NCBI GenBank assembly: GCA_003130845.1
Contig: QEXW01000042.1
Coordinates: 1-42,578, forward strand
Length of the DNA: 42,578 nt
Source of the DNA: Anaerolineae bacterium
GTDB lineage: Bacteria > Chloroflexota > Anaerolineae > Anaerolineales > Villigracilaceae
Direction: 5' to 3'
Shown here: piece by piece, positions 27,064 to 34,513 of the stretch
Layout of the letters: each line of letters starts with the position of its first letter
Position numbering within the stretch: the first letter of the stretch is position 1
Program-made: the position numbers and the translations under genes
The notes under the pieces: model-generated
Told to the model about the DNA's origin: nothing
The model's database searches: none
What the model saw: the letters and a program-made list of their open reading frames with translations, nothing else

Positions 27064-28035
27064 TTACGCTTTTGGCGCGCGCCGAAAGCGCTGCCGCAGC
27101 ACAATGTCTTGGGGATAATTGCCAAATTTGCTGCCAAATAAATTCATGCCGCCAATATTGCGGGCGTCTTCTTTGATACCAATGCGCACCGAGATAGGCT
27201 GATTGGGCTTCAATCCCAATTCATCCAGCGTCACGCCAGAAACTGGCACGCCATCCACAAAACTACCATTCTGGGTCACTTTCCAAACTTTGAGTAGACC
27301 GTATTGCGAGTTTTGACTATCCCACCAGGCTGGCGTCAGTGCGCCGCGCTCACCGCCAAAATCGGCCGGGCTAGTCCATGTCCCAATTTCCACGCCGCCA
27401 ATCCAGACGGTAATATCTGAAGGCCAGTTATCGTGATGGAGGGGCGCTTCGGAACAAACTTCGAAGCTTACTTCGACAGAGTCCAGCACAACGCCGAGCG
27501 GCAGGCGATTCGGGAAGCGATATTCAACAAAGCCGCGCCGGAACCAGAGCAGTTGGGCGTAGATATGGTCGGGTTCGTAAAATGCAGAAGGGTTATCCAG
27601 GTGGCCGATAATGCCCATTTCTCCGGCCAGGCCACAAGTGGGGACAACTTCGACATTCACATAAGCCCCAATTGGCATGGCGACTTCGACGGTGGTGTCC
27701 TCCTGCTCATACTCAGCAGGCAATTGAATGACAATCCGGTCGAAAACGCGGGCGCAAACTTTTTGCAAGCCGCGCGTTGCCGGGCGCAAATCGGTTTCAA
27801 TCAGCCCAGCGCGCTCTAAAATGCTGATGTGCAGCGTGGCCGTCGAAGGGGGCAGCCCCAGCGCTTCGGCAATCTCCAGCACGGTGCTGGTATGCGTACT
27901 TAGAAAACGCAGAATCTCCAAGCGCGTTTCGGAACCCAGGGCCTTGGTCACCGCTTCCAGCTTTTGCAAGTTGCGGTCATCGGCCATCAGATTCAAAACG
28001 CGCGCAATCGGAAGGTTTTCAGGGTTAGATTTCAT
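27064..28035 (-). CDS. ArsR-type regulator with C-terminal beta-domain, sugar operon
   Basis: This 323-residue protein has a winged helix at about 20-100 (KALGSETRLEILRFL, recognition-helix region STATLHISILERAGLIE) of the ArsR kind, and a C-terminal part of about 200 residues rich in beta strands, Trp and Tyr. It lacks the metal-binding Cys box of ArsR/SmtB sensors. Long ArsR-like proteins of this shape occur beside glycosidase genes in Gram-positive bacteria, so the C-terminal domain is inferred to sense a sugar. It is transcribed in the same direction as the transporter and glycosidase genes and has its own promoter. The ATG has no good Shine-Dalgarno in an AT-rich leader. It probably controls the downstream operon, perhaps through the CGCACTGCG sites. 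Confidence 0.8.
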   Translation of the reverse strand: MKSNPENLPIARVLNLMADDRNLQKLEAVTKALGSETRLEILRFLSTHTSTVLEIAEALGLPPSTATLHISILERAGLIETDLRPATRGLQKVCARVFDRIVIQLPAEYEQEDTTVEVAMPIGAYVNVEVVPTCGLAGEMGIIGHLDNPSAFYEPDHIYAQLLWFRRGFVEYRFPNRLPLGVVLDSVEVSFEVCSEAPLHHDNWPSDITVWIGGVEIGTWTSPADFGGERGALTPAWWDSQNSQYGLLKVWKVTQNGSFVDGVPVSGVTLDELGLKPNQPISVRIGIKEDARNIGGMNLFGSKFGNYPQDIVLRQRFRRAPKA

Positions 28036-28074
28036 GGGAAATAAAAAACATAAAAAAATGATTTGCTACATAAA

Positions 28075-28102
28075 ATTATATTTCATTTCAGAGAAAAGTC
28101 AA
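28075..28102 (-). promoter_or_regulatory. Promoter of the ArsR-type regulator
   Basis: Read on the minus strand, TTGACT (28102-28097) is followed after 16 bases by a perfect TATAAT (28080-28075). The start of transcription is expected near 28068, giving a leader of about 33 AT-rich bases. Confidence 0.8.
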
Positions 28103-28103
28103 T

Positions 28104-28331
28104 AGGGAAAAAGGCTAGACCAGCCCATCAACTAGCCACCGGACACTTCTAAAATTAGACGCAGGCCAACGCAAAGGAAGGCGGACAACAAGCGTGTTTT
28201 GCAAAGGCAGCCTAAAAAAATTCCGCGTTTTCCGCGTGAATCCGTGTCCAAAAACAAAGCGTCGAGTGGCTAGCCAATGAAAAAACTTGTGATTTCAGGC
28301 TAGCAAATCCGCCCTGATAAGCAACTCCCGA
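28104..28331. other. Intergenic region with GGCTAG motifs and CCGCGT-type short repeats
   Basis: No gene was seen. GGCTAG or its complement occurs four times (for example the palindrome TGGCTAGCCA at 28267-28276, and CTAGCCAC at 28131-28138 as an inverted partner of GTGGCTAG). A TCCGCGTTTTCCGCGTGAA stretch at about 28222 resembles short dispersed repeats known from several environmental genomes. Confidence 0.4.
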
Positions 28332-29825
28332 TTACCGTCTCCCCCATACCTGATAGCGCTCGTTTTCGTAAATCACCTGCCAGGCGTGGGTTTCTTTGAT
28401 TTGCTGGAACAGCCAGCGCTGGTTGGGGGCAATCAACAGGTCGGGATAAGCGTCTTTCGCGGCCAGCAGGGTCTCAATGCACGGCCAATCTTTGTTCATC
28501 TGGCAAGCGCGCAGGTCAATCAGAATTTGCAATTGTTCGGCATATTCTCCCTTCCACTCGCTGCCCCAGGGCGCAAACACAGGCGTTCGCTCCAGCAGGT
28601 AGGGGAACCATTCGGCTTCGTTGATTTTGCCGATGTAGAGATAAGTCTGCGCCGGGTCCGTTTCCTGCCGCACGAACTTCGACATCTGCAGAGAATAGAC
28701 GTCAATTTCCGGCTCATAGCGGATGATTTCCGATAGGTTTTTGCCCACCCCAAGCAGAACAAGCACGGTGAGAAGCGCGGCGGCTGACCATTGGGCGGCT
28801 CTCCCGCTGCAGCGCCCCGCCAGCCATTCGACGAATACACCCGCCATCATCGCCGCCAGCAGGACGGGGAAAAACGAGGCTTCGCCCATCGTCAGGGAGA
28901 ACAGAAAGGCCAGGGGCAGGTGAAATTGCCGTCGCAACAAGAGCAGCAACAAGCTGGGCAACGACAAAACAGCCAAGAATCCGTTGCGGGTGACGTAGGA
29001 GAGATTCTGCCAGAGATAGTTCATCGCTCCGCCAACATCCCGCCAAAGCAGGGAGAGAAAATCGGCATTGCGATGCGAGGCAGCGGCCATCCACAAACTC
29101 TCGAAGCCATGCCGGGCGATGACCGTCCCCAGCCAGGGCGAAGCGATGAGCAAGGCCAGCCCCAAGATTCCGAGCGCGGTCAGGATGCGGCGCGGCTGCC
29201 ACTCCGCCAGCAGAAAAGCAAGCCCAACCAACGCGGCGAACAGGGTGTAGAGCAAGTGCGTGCTCAGGAGCAGCCCCAGGCAAATTCCCGCCCAAACGAT
29301 AACGTCCCGTACAGGCTGCCGCAGGGCGCGCAGGTAGAATAGGAGACCAGCCAGGCACAAAGTCAGCGCCAGCCCGCGTACCACCCCCGCCGACCAGATG
29401 TGTATGCTGAAAACGGACGGGGCCGTGAACGCCAGCAGGAGCGCAGCCAGCCCGCCCCAGCGGATTCCGGTTAGTTCCTGAGCGAGAAAATAAAACGGAA
29501 TAAGCGCTGCCAATCCAAAGACCGGCGGAATCAGCCGCAGATAGGCCCAGGGAGAAAGACCGAGTTTGAGATAGATTGCAAATAGGTAATGTCCAAACGG
29601 CGGATAGACAAAAGGAATGCCACCCGGCCCGTAGCGCGGAATGTCCAGCGGCAGGGCAAAATTGGCCGCCGCTATCTGCCCGGCCATTTGGGCGAACATC
29701 CCGGCGTAGCCCAGCGGCAAAGCGTGGCGAACGGCGTGGAAAAAGAAAACGGGCGTCAGCAGCCCCAACCCAGCCGCCAGCGGTAGTGGAAAGACAGAGA
29801 AGATTCGGGTAGTGTGAGCGCGCAT
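28332..29825 (-). CDS. GT-C-like polytopic membrane glycosyltransferase
   Basis: This 497-residue protein has about ten or more hydrophobic helices up to residue 365 and a soluble, probably extracytoplasmic, C-terminal domain of about 120 residues. After the first helix comes a loop with NFALPLDIPRYGPGGIPFVYPPFGHYLFAIYL; an acidic residue in this loop followed by a Tyr/Pro-rich stretch is typical of GT-C enzymes such as PMT/ArnT-like proteins, which use lipid-linked sugars. I cannot name the substrate. No Shine-Dalgarno is obvious before the ATG. It lies 93 bases after a lipoprotein gene on the same strand, separated by a strong hairpin. It is not obviously part of the sugar operon downstream. 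Confidence 0.7.
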   Translation of the reverse strand: MRAHTTRIFSVFPLPLAAGLGLLTPVFFFHAVRHALPLGYAGMFAQMAGQIAAANFALPLDIPRYGPGGIPFVYPPFGHYLFAIYLKLGLSPWAYLRLIPPVFGLAALIPFYFLAQELTGIRWGGLAALLLAFTAPSVFSIHIWSAGVVRGLALTLCLAGLLFYLRALRQPVRDVIVWAGICLGLLLSTHLLYTLFAALVGLAFLLAEWQPRRILTALGILGLALLIASPWLGTVIARHGFESLWMAAASHRNADFLSLLWRDVGGAMNYLWQNLSYVTRNGFLAVLSLPSLLLLLLRRQFHLPLAFLFSLTMGEASFFPVLLAAMMAGVFVEWLAGRCSGRAAQWSAAALLTVLVLLGVGKNLSEIIRYEPEIDVYSLQMSKFVRQETDPAQTYLYIGKINEAEWFPYLLERTPVFAPWGSEWKGEYAEQLQILIDLRACQMNKDWPCIETLLAAKDAYPDLLIAPNQRWLFQQIKETHAWQVIYENERYQVWGRR

Positions 29826-29853
29826 GGAGCAAATGATAACACCGTTGAATCAA

Positions 29854-29889
29854 TTTCGGGCCTGCGTGTGACTGTCCGCAGACCCGAAA
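29854..29889 (-). terminator. Hairpin after the LamG-like lipoprotein gene
   Basis: The arms TTTCGGGCCTGCG (29854-29866) and CGCAGACCCGAAA (29877-29889) pair over 13 positions, read with one G-U pair on the minus strand. The downstream minus-strand bases are only slightly T-rich, so termination is probable but not certain. Confidence 0.55.
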
Positions 29890-29918
29890 GAAAAAGGAAA
29901 TGGAACAAAGCCCGTCGT

Positions 29919-30716
29919 TCAGGGCTGGCTGATTTGGACCCAGTCTACCCCCACAACCACCGGCACCAGGTCTGCTACCGCACCAACATACAACCCAACG
30001 GTGCCACTTTGTATGTCAATCCGGCTGTCGGTAATCGTCTTCACTTCCTTGCCATTGACGAACAGCGTGAAACGGTTACCCTTGCAAACGAAACCATACT
30101 CATTCTTCGACTTGCCCTGATTGATAGCCAGAGAAGCACCCTGGAACAACACCTGCGCCTGTTGCATGGTTTGGCGCTCATAGACGGCGAACAGATACCG
30201 CCCGTCATTCGTGATTAAAACCTGATAGAACCCACCATTTGAGGCTCGACAAAGCATGGAGACGTTAATGGTGTTGCGGCTTTCGGGCTTGTTTTCGAAG
30301 GCCGCGTCAATGCGGACGTCTTGGTAATTGTAGGGAGTATAGATGAACTCTATCCCCGCGTTTGGTTCTTGAACGGAGAAAATCAACTCGCCGTTCCGAT
30401 AGGAATAAGAGTTCTTGCTCGAATCACCATACACCACGAAGTTCCACAGGATGCCCAACGGATTGTCGATCTCCTGGCGGAAGAACACCGGGAAGGGTGT
30501 GGAGGTTGGCGTGGAGGTGCGAGTCGGGCGAGATGTGGGGGTTTCGGTGAAAGTTGGCGTGGGCTCGGGCGTGAAGGTGGCGGTAGCGGTCGGAAGCGGG
30601 GTGGAGGTGGAGGTCGGTTCCGGTGTCGGCGTTGGCGCCAGCGCACCAACTGAACAGGCCAGCTGCATCACCAGTAGCAAAACAAATGCAGAAGAGATAA
30701 GATGTTTTCGCTTCAT
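29919..30716 (-). CDS. Lipoprotein with Thr/Pro-rich stalk and concanavalin-like domain
   Basis: This 265-residue protein has a type II signal peptide with lipobox MQLAC (Cys21). Residues about 27-75 are almost entirely Thr, Pro, Ser and Glu, a flexible stalk. The rest (about 78-265) is a beta-sandwich resembling LamG/DUF1080-type jelly rolls (NGELIFSVQEPNAGIEFIYTPY, then FTLFVNGKEVKTITD and GTVGLYVG). Such domains bind or cleave sugars; no catalytic residues are evident. GAGGG lies eight bases before the ATG. A 333-base region without genes lies upstream. It may be a surface carbohydrate-binding protein, but this is inference from fold only. Confidence 0.75.
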   Translation of the reverse strand: MKRKHLISSAFVLLLVMQLACSVGALAPTPTPEPTSTSTPLPTATATFTPEPTPTFTETPTSRPTRTSTPTSTPFPVFFRQEIDNPLGILWNFVVYGDSSKNSYSYRNGELIFSVQEPNAGIEFIYTPYNYQDVRIDAAFENKPESRNTINVSMLCRASNGGFYQVLITNDGRYLFAVYERQTMQQAQVLFQGASLAINQGKSKNEYGFVCKGNRFTLFVNGKEVKTITDSRIDIQSGTVGLYVGAVADLVPVVVGVDWVQISQP

Positions 30717-31049
30717 TTTGTATGCCCTCTTTTATCAAAAAAACAACGGTTGTTCAGGAATTGCGCGACAGCCACACCGCCCAAGCCTGAAAATTGTATA
30801 AATTTTAACCCAAAAAGCTCCAATTCGTTCTAGTCATCGAGACAAGCGCAACCCCCTCCCACTTCCCTGCCCGGTCCTCGCCAGAATCAACGATTGACAT
30901 TTTATCTATAGAGAATCAAACTGGAGAACGAGTACAGACAGGCCCTATCCCCAGACAACGCCCTGGCAGCAGACGAAAACGATTCTTTCCGGCATCCTAC
31001 CTGCTGGTGCTATTGTGCCGCGCGTCAGACCATAGAACCGCCTGATTGA
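30717..31049. other. Intergenic region without recognised genes
   Basis: The part next to the lipoprotein is AT-rich; a weak promoter candidate on the minus strand is TTGGAG with TTATAC at 16 bases near 30795-30825. The right part (about 30960-31049) may be the decayed 5' portion of the ArsR remnant that follows: the frame there reads LIDELRK before a stop and a shift. Nothing else was seen. Confidence 0.4.
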
Positions 31050-31271
31050 CGAACTGCGCAAACCGGCTTCAGCCAAACGCACGTCTCACGACAGTTGTCG
31101 ATTCTGCGGGCTGTGGGCGTGGTGGAGTGCCAGCGGCGCGGCACGGAAATGCTCTACCAGTTAACCGACCCGCAAATCGGCGAGTTTTGTGACTTGGTGC
31201 GCAAATTGCTCTGCCAACAGATGAAAAAACGATCCACCATGCTGGCAGAAAGCGGCACAATCACCGATTAA
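31050..31271 (+). pseudogene. C-terminal remnant of an ArsR-family regulator
   Basis: The plus frame from 31071 to the TAA at 31269-31271 reads SQTHVSRQLSILRAVGVV, then CQRRGTEMLYQLTDPQI and CDLVRKLL. This is the recognition helix, wing and last helix of a small ArsR-type winged-helix protein. The N-terminal half is missing. A frame-shifted stretch before it (DELRKPA, 31048-31068) fits the helix that normally precedes the recognition helix, so at least one frameshift separates them, and stop codons lie just upstream. No start codon or ribosome site fits. The stop overlaps by three bases the stop of the convergent DUF3343 gene. It may once have been the regulator of that sulfur/selenium operon. 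Confidence 0.7.
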
Positions 31272-31486
31272 CCCACCACGTGGATTTCACTTTCCACGCC
31301 AGCGGCTATTAATATCGCTTCAATTTGGTCCCTGGCGGGGAGTTCGAATTGCAGGGCAATGCCGCAATCACTGGAGAGTTCGCGCGGCGTGGGGATGAGT
31401 TTGACCGATAACCCCGCTTTTTGCAAGATTTTTTCGGCGCGCAGGGCCGAGGTGGTGGTGTGGAACAAGACAATGCCCCGCTTCAT
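31268..31486 (-). CDS. DUF3343 protein (putative Se/S carrier-like)
   Basis: This 72-residue protein matches the small DUF3343 family, described as putative selenium/sulfur carrier-like proteins. Visible marks are an N-terminal strand followed by HTTTSALRAEKIL, then LIPTPRELSSDCGIALQF with the single conserved-type Cys41, and a C-terminal ferredoxin-like half. Its ATG overlaps the stop of the desulfurase gene (ATGA), so it is translationally coupled and belongs to the YedE-TusA-desulfurase operon. In other bacteria the same four families cluster with selenium metabolism genes. It may receive or pass on a persulfide or selenide from the desulfurase; this is inference. Confidence 0.8.
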   Translation of the reverse strand: MKRGIVLFHTTTSALRAEKILQKAGLSVKLIPTPRELSSDCGIALQFELPARDQIEAILIAAGVESEIHVVG

Positions 31487-32631
31487 GCTTGCGCTATCTC
31501 CCTAACCGCGCAGAGGACGGTTTCGATGTCATGCAGCGTGGTTGTGGGCCCTGGGGCCAGGCGCACCGTTCCGGCGGGGAACGTGCCAAGCGAGCGATGG
31601 GCGGCGGGGGCGCAGTGTAAACCGACCCGGCAAAAGATTTCGTAGTCTTCGTCCAGCCGGTAGCCTACTTCAGAGACAGACTTGCCCTGCAGGGTGAACG
31701 AGAGAACAGCCGTGGCGTGTTGTGGGTCTTTCGGCCCATAAACCGTTACGCCGGGAATTTCGTTCAGGCCTTCGCGCAAACGGGCGGAGAGGCTCAGCTC
31801 GTGAGCGCGGAGAGATTCGATACCGCGCTCGTTGAGCCAAGCCAGGCCTGCGCCCAAGCCCGCAATTCCCACGCCGTTGGGCGTGCCACTTTCATAGCGG
31901 TCGGGCAAGTCGTCGGGTTGAATTTCGTATTCCGAACGGCTGCCTGTGCCGCCGCGCACCAGAGGCCGCAGTTGGGCGGGGTCAAACGAATCGGCCAGGA
32001 CAAGCCCGCCCGTGCCGGGGGGACCATGCAGGGCTTTGTGTCCGGTGAAGGCGAGCAAGTCAACCCCCAGCGTGGGAAGATGGATGGGCAACGCGCCCGC
32101 CGTTTGCGCGGCATCTACCAACACCAGGGCGCCAGCGGCATGAGCGAGCGAGGCAATTTCTTTAACGGGAGCCAGAGTCCCGCAGACGTTGCTGGCGTGA
32201 TTGATGACCACCAGCCGCGCAGGCGTCTGCAGCGCAGCGGCAAAGTCGGCAGGGTCGAGCGTCCCATCTTCTCTTGCCGGAATGACATCTACTTTAACGC
32301 CGCGCGTTTCCAACTCCCGAAGAGGGCGCATGACGGCGTTGTGTTCCATGCCGCCGGTGACAACGCGCTGCCCCGGCTGGAGCAAACCCTGAAGCGCCAG
32401 GTTGAGGGCGTGGGTGGCGTTGAGCGTGAAAATCACCCGCAAGGGGTCCTGCAGGCCAAAAAATTCGGCCAGGGCTTCGCGGGTATCATACACAATACGC
32501 CCGGCGGCGATGGACAGGCGATGCCCGGAGCGGCCAGGGTTACCCCCGGCGCGCTCCAGGAAATCGCGCATGGCTGCCGAAACGGAGGCCGGTTTGGGCC
32601 AGGAGGTGGCGGCGTTATCGAGGTATATCAT
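31483..32631 (-). CDS. Class V aminotransferase, cysteine desulfurase family
   Basis: This 382-residue PLP enzyme should release sulfur (or selenium) from cysteine (or selenocysteine) as an enzyme-bound persulfide. It starts MIYLDNAATSWPKP, a mark of the EF2568-like subfamily often found with YedE/YedF. The PLP lysine lies in FTGHKALHGPPGTGG. The catalytic-loop Cys is in RVGLHCAPAAHRSLGTFPAGTVR. The aspartate of LVDAAQTAGA pairs with the PLP ring. The ATG at 32631 overlaps the TusA stop (AAATGA) and is preferred to a longer frame reaching 32811, which overlaps TusA entirely. It is the third gene of the coupled YedE operon. It is not linked to iscU or suf genes, so a role in iron-sulfur assembly is less likely. 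Confidence 0.88.
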   Translation of the reverse strand: MIYLDNAATSWPKPASVSAAMRDFLERAGGNPGRSGHRLSIAAGRIVYDTREALAEFFGLQDPLRVIFTLNATHALNLALQGLLQPGQRVVTGGMEHNAVMRPLRELETRGVKVDVIPAREDGTLDPADFAAALQTPARLVVINHASNVCGTLAPVKEIASLAHAAGALVLVDAAQTAGALPIHLPTLGVDLLAFTGHKALHGPPGTGGLVLADSFDPAQLRPLVRGGTGSRSEYEIQPDDLPDRYESGTPNGVGIAGLGAGLAWLNERGIESLRAHELSLSARLREGLNEIPGVTVYGPKDPQHATAVLSFTLQGKSVSEVGYRLDEDYEIFCRVGLHCAPAAHRSLGTFPAGTVRLAPGPTTTLHDIETVLCAVREIAQA

Positions 32632-32849
32632 TTGGTAAGCGTGATGCGATAGGTACCATCCGCTTCTTGGATGGTTTCGGCTTTCCAGCCGGTCAGTTTG
32701 CCGGTGCGTTCGATGTTGGTGCGCGAGGTGAAGGAATCGGTCAAGACGATGAGTTCGCCGGAACCGAGGGCAAGCAAGGCTTCGCGGGTCAGCATGGCCG
32801 GTTCGGGGCAAGAGAGACCACGCACATCGAGGTTTTTGGGTTCGGTCAT
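32628..32849 (-). CDS. TusA/YedF-like sulfur carrier
   Basis: This 73-residue protein has the TusA signature LDVRGLSCPEPAMLTREAL near its N-terminus; the Cys in SCPEP carries sulfur (or selenium) as a persulfide. The size is that of a single TusA domain; YedF proteins may be longer. The ATG at 32849 follows AAGGAG at six bases, which rules out the much longer frame to 33134. It lies 71 bases after YedE and overlaps the desulfurase start. The order transporter, carrier, desulfurase suggests handling of imported sulfur or selenium compound inside the cell. Confidence 0.92.
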   Translation of the reverse strand: MTEPKNLDVRGLSCPEPAMLTREALLALGSGELIVLTDSFTSRTNIERTGKLTGWKAETIQEADGTYRITLTK

Positions 32850-32885
32850 TTCAAACTCCTTGAAACATTCAAGCGCTATGGACAC

Positions 32886-32912
32886 AACAAAAAACCGCTT
32901 TTGGTTTTTGTT
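32886..32912 (-). other. AT-rich hairpin with T run between YedE and TusA genes
   Basis: On the minus strand ACAAAAACC pairs with GGTTTTTTGT (one bulged T) around AAAAGC. The 3' arm itself is T-rich. It could be a leaky terminator that lowers expression of the genes after yedE. Confidence 0.35.
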
Positions 32913-32920
32913 TAGAAAAC

Positions 32921-34027
32921 TTAAGCGCTGCGCACTTCGCGCATGGTTAAGCCAATGATGAAGAGAATCACCAAGCCAATCAGGACGATGGCCGGGCCGT
33001 TGGCACCCACGCCTGCCGGGGAACTCGCCAGGCTGTAGGTATGCGCTACGCCAGCCCCAACAATCATACCCAAAACGAAGATGGCTGCGTCGGCGTCCCC
33101 TTCGCCGCTTAGGAAAACCTGCCGCCCGGGGCAACCACCCGCCAGAGTGAAGGCCAGCCCGGCCAGCACCATGCCGCCGAAGTTCCAGAGCGCGTCAGTG
33201 TGGGCCACGGGCTGCCCCTCGAAGCCAGGCTTGAACTGCCCAAGGGCTAGGTTGGTGAGGAAGGCCGCCACAAGCAGGGCCAGCACGCCGTTGAACAGGT
33301 GAGAATCGCGCAAGAGGACGACATCGCGCAAAGCGCCTACGGTGCAGAAGCGGCTGCGTTGCGCCAGGAAGCCTATCACCAGGCCCGCGCCAAGCGAAAG
33401 TAGGAGAGGCGCATGCTGGCTGCCGGGGCCTTTTTCAGAGAAGAAGATGGGGCCGATGGCCTTACCTTCGGCGTCGCGCCCAAAGAGCGGGGCAGCCACC
33501 AGCAAGGCGAGCAGGAGGACAGCAAAAATCGGCATCACCCAGCCCACTACCGGAGAGGCCGGGCGGCTGCGCCCCAGGCTGAAGCCACGTTTGAGGAAGA
33601 CAATTCCCAACCCAATGCCTGCAAATAAGCCAACGATACCGGCAATGGCGTTCCAATCGCCGCCCGCCAGGCGCAGATAGGCACGCCAGGGGCAGCCCAG
33701 GAAAACCAACGCTCCAATCATGGCAAACATGCCCAGCAGGAAACGAATGAGGGGCGAGGAGCCGCCGCGCGGCTTAAACTCTCGGAACAAGAGCGCCGCA
33801 AGAAGCGCACCCAGCACAAAGCCGATGATTTCCGGGCGGATGTATTGAACGGTGGCGGCGCGGTGCAGACCTAACGCCCCGGCAATATCGCGGTTGAAGC
33901 AGGCCACGCAAATGCCCATGTTGCCGGGATTGCCAAATTTGACGAGGATGGGGGCGAGGATGCCGACCACTAGACCGGTGAGGATGGGTCCCCAACGGGA
34001 GATGAAAAAATCGGAGATGGCACGCAT
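32921..34027 (-). CDS. YedE/YeeE family transporter (putative selenium or sulfur uptake)
   Basis: This 368-residue membrane protein has about ten helices and the duplicated YeeE/YedE repeat. Conserved Cys-containing motifs are GICVACFNRD, GCPWRAYLRLAGGDW, RSRFCTVGALRD and AGGCPGRQVFLSGEGDADAA; in YeeE-type thiosulfate transporters such Cys relay the substrate. The GEGDADAA ending is typical of the YedE branch that is linked with selenium genes. The ATG at 34027 has AAAGGA nine bases upstream; the longer frame to 34174 runs through the leader hairpin and is not a real extension. It is the first gene of the operon with TusA, desulfurase and DUF3343. No selD, selA or molybdenum hydroxylase gene is in the window, so selenium is only one of two readings. 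Confidence 0.88.
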   Translation of the reverse strand: MRAISDFFISRWGPILTGLVVGILAPILVKFGNPGNMGICVACFNRDIAGALGLHRAATVQYIRPEIIGFVLGALLAALLFREFKPRGGSSPLIRFLLGMFAMIGALVFLGCPWRAYLRLAGGDWNAIAGIVGLFAGIGLGIVFLKRGFSLGRSRPASPVVGWVMPIFAVLLLALLVAAPLFGRDAEGKAIGPIFFSEKGPGSQHAPLLLSLGAGLVIGFLAQRSRFCTVGALRDVVLLRDSHLFNGVLALLVAAFLTNLALGQFKPGFEGQPVAHTDALWNFGGMVLAGLAFTLAGGCPGRQVFLSGEGDADAAIFVLGMIVGAGVAHTYSLASSPAGVGANGPAIVLIGLVILFIIGLTMREVRSA

Positions 34028-34060
34028 AATACGAGTTCCTTTCGTTTTGATGGAATCAAA

Positions 34061-34092
34061 ATGGGTCTCCACGCGCAAAGCGGGAGACCCAT
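34061..34092 (-). promoter_or_regulatory. Attenuator-like hairpin in the YedE leader
   Basis: ATGGGTCTCC (34061-34070) pairs with GGAGACCCAT (34083-34092) in a perfect ten-pair stem. Read on the minus strand the stem is followed by TTTTGATT, and the YedE start codon comes 34 bases later. It has the form of a terminator placed ahead of the coding region. Confidence 0.6.
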
Positions 34093-34182
34093 GAAACCCG
34101 TAGGCTGTGACTAAGCCAGGGATGACACGGACCACCTGCCGCGCGTCAGAGGCGGATGCGGCACGCGCATCCAATGACGGTT

Positions 34183-34209
34183 TCAGCGTAAATGCAGCAG
34201 GTTGGGCAT
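34183..34209 (-). CDS. Eight-residue leader peptide ORF ahead of YedE
   Basis: ATG at 34209 opens the frame MPNLLHLR, ended by TGA. It is preceded by AAAGGAGGTGA (34224-34214), fully complementary to the 16S rRNA 3' end, at seven bases. That ribosome site is itself within a small CTCC-GAAA-GGAG hairpin. A second short frame (MRVPHPPLTRGRWSVSSLA) follows at 34170-34111. The perfect ribosome site in front of so short a frame, upstream of a terminator-like hairpin, suggests translation-dependent control of the operon. Confidence 0.55.
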   Translation of the reverse strand: MPNLLHLR

Positions 34210-34242
34210 CGCGTCACCTCCTTTCGGAGAAAGCATACTTTC

Positions 34243-34270
34243 ATTTTAAGTGAGCAATACAGACAAACAA
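34243..34270 (-). promoter_or_regulatory. Promoter of the YedE operon
   Basis: Read on the minus strand, TTGTTT (34270-34265) and TAAAAT (34248-34243) are separated by 16 bases. Transcription should start near 34237, 28 bases before the leader ATG. Confidence 0.65.
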
Positions 34271-34271
34271 A

Positions 34272-34285
34272 GTGACGAATTTCAC
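34272..34285. promoter_or_regulatory. Crp/Fnr-family binding site at the YedE promoter
   Basis: GTGACGAATTTCAC matches the core GTGA-N6-TCAC. Its centre is about 41.5 bases upstream of the predicted start of transcription and it abuts the -35 box, the usual place of a class II activator site. The regulator gene is not in the window. Confidence 0.55.
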
Positions 34286-34513
34286 GTCCAGGCAGATGTT
34301 TGTAACCGTACCACATGTGGTTTTGCGCTCAAACAATCCGCCGTTTTTTACACAAACTCTGACCGCCGCGCAGGGATTAGCTCGAACGTGAATGCCCAAG
34401 TCCTGAAAAGGCTATCTTAGCTAACCGTAGGCAGGTTATACTTCGGCAAGCCACTTTTGGCCAATCCTTGCATCTATAAGGTGAAACTCTCTTGACGTTT
34501 TTGTGAGGCTATT

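Larger units (their letters stand above)
34028..34513. other. Divergent regulatory region between YedE operon and TDT transporter
   Basis: The 486 bases hold the YedE operon promoter, a Crp/Fnr-like site, a leader ORF and a hairpin, each listed separately. In addition there is a 12-bp perfect palindrome, ACCACATGTGGT, at 34310-34321. No convincing promoter for the plus-strand TDT gene could be chosen. Confidence 0.6.

Noticed and set aside
28714-29853. 379-codon frame overlapping the GT-C-like gene in another minus-strand frame
   Set aside because: The GT-C-like frame shows a proper helix pattern and the alternative has a Gly/Arg/Ala-rich shadow composition.
31069-31260. 63-codon minus-strand frame in the ArsR remnant region
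   Set aside because: It is antisense to the recognisable winged-helix fragment and has no ribosome site.
32632-32811. Long form of the desulfurase starting at 32811
   Set aside because: The extra part overlaps tusA in another frame; the family starts at MIYLDNAAT, coupled through the ATGA junction.
32850-33134. Long form of the TusA-like protein starting at 33134
   Set aside because: It would overlap the yedE gene; AAGGAG and the TusA domain start fit 32849.
34310-34321. Palindrome ACCACATGTGGT as a defined operator
   Set aside because: A perfect 12-bp palindrome, but there is no second copy in the window and no promoter that it clearly overlaps, so no function is claimed.
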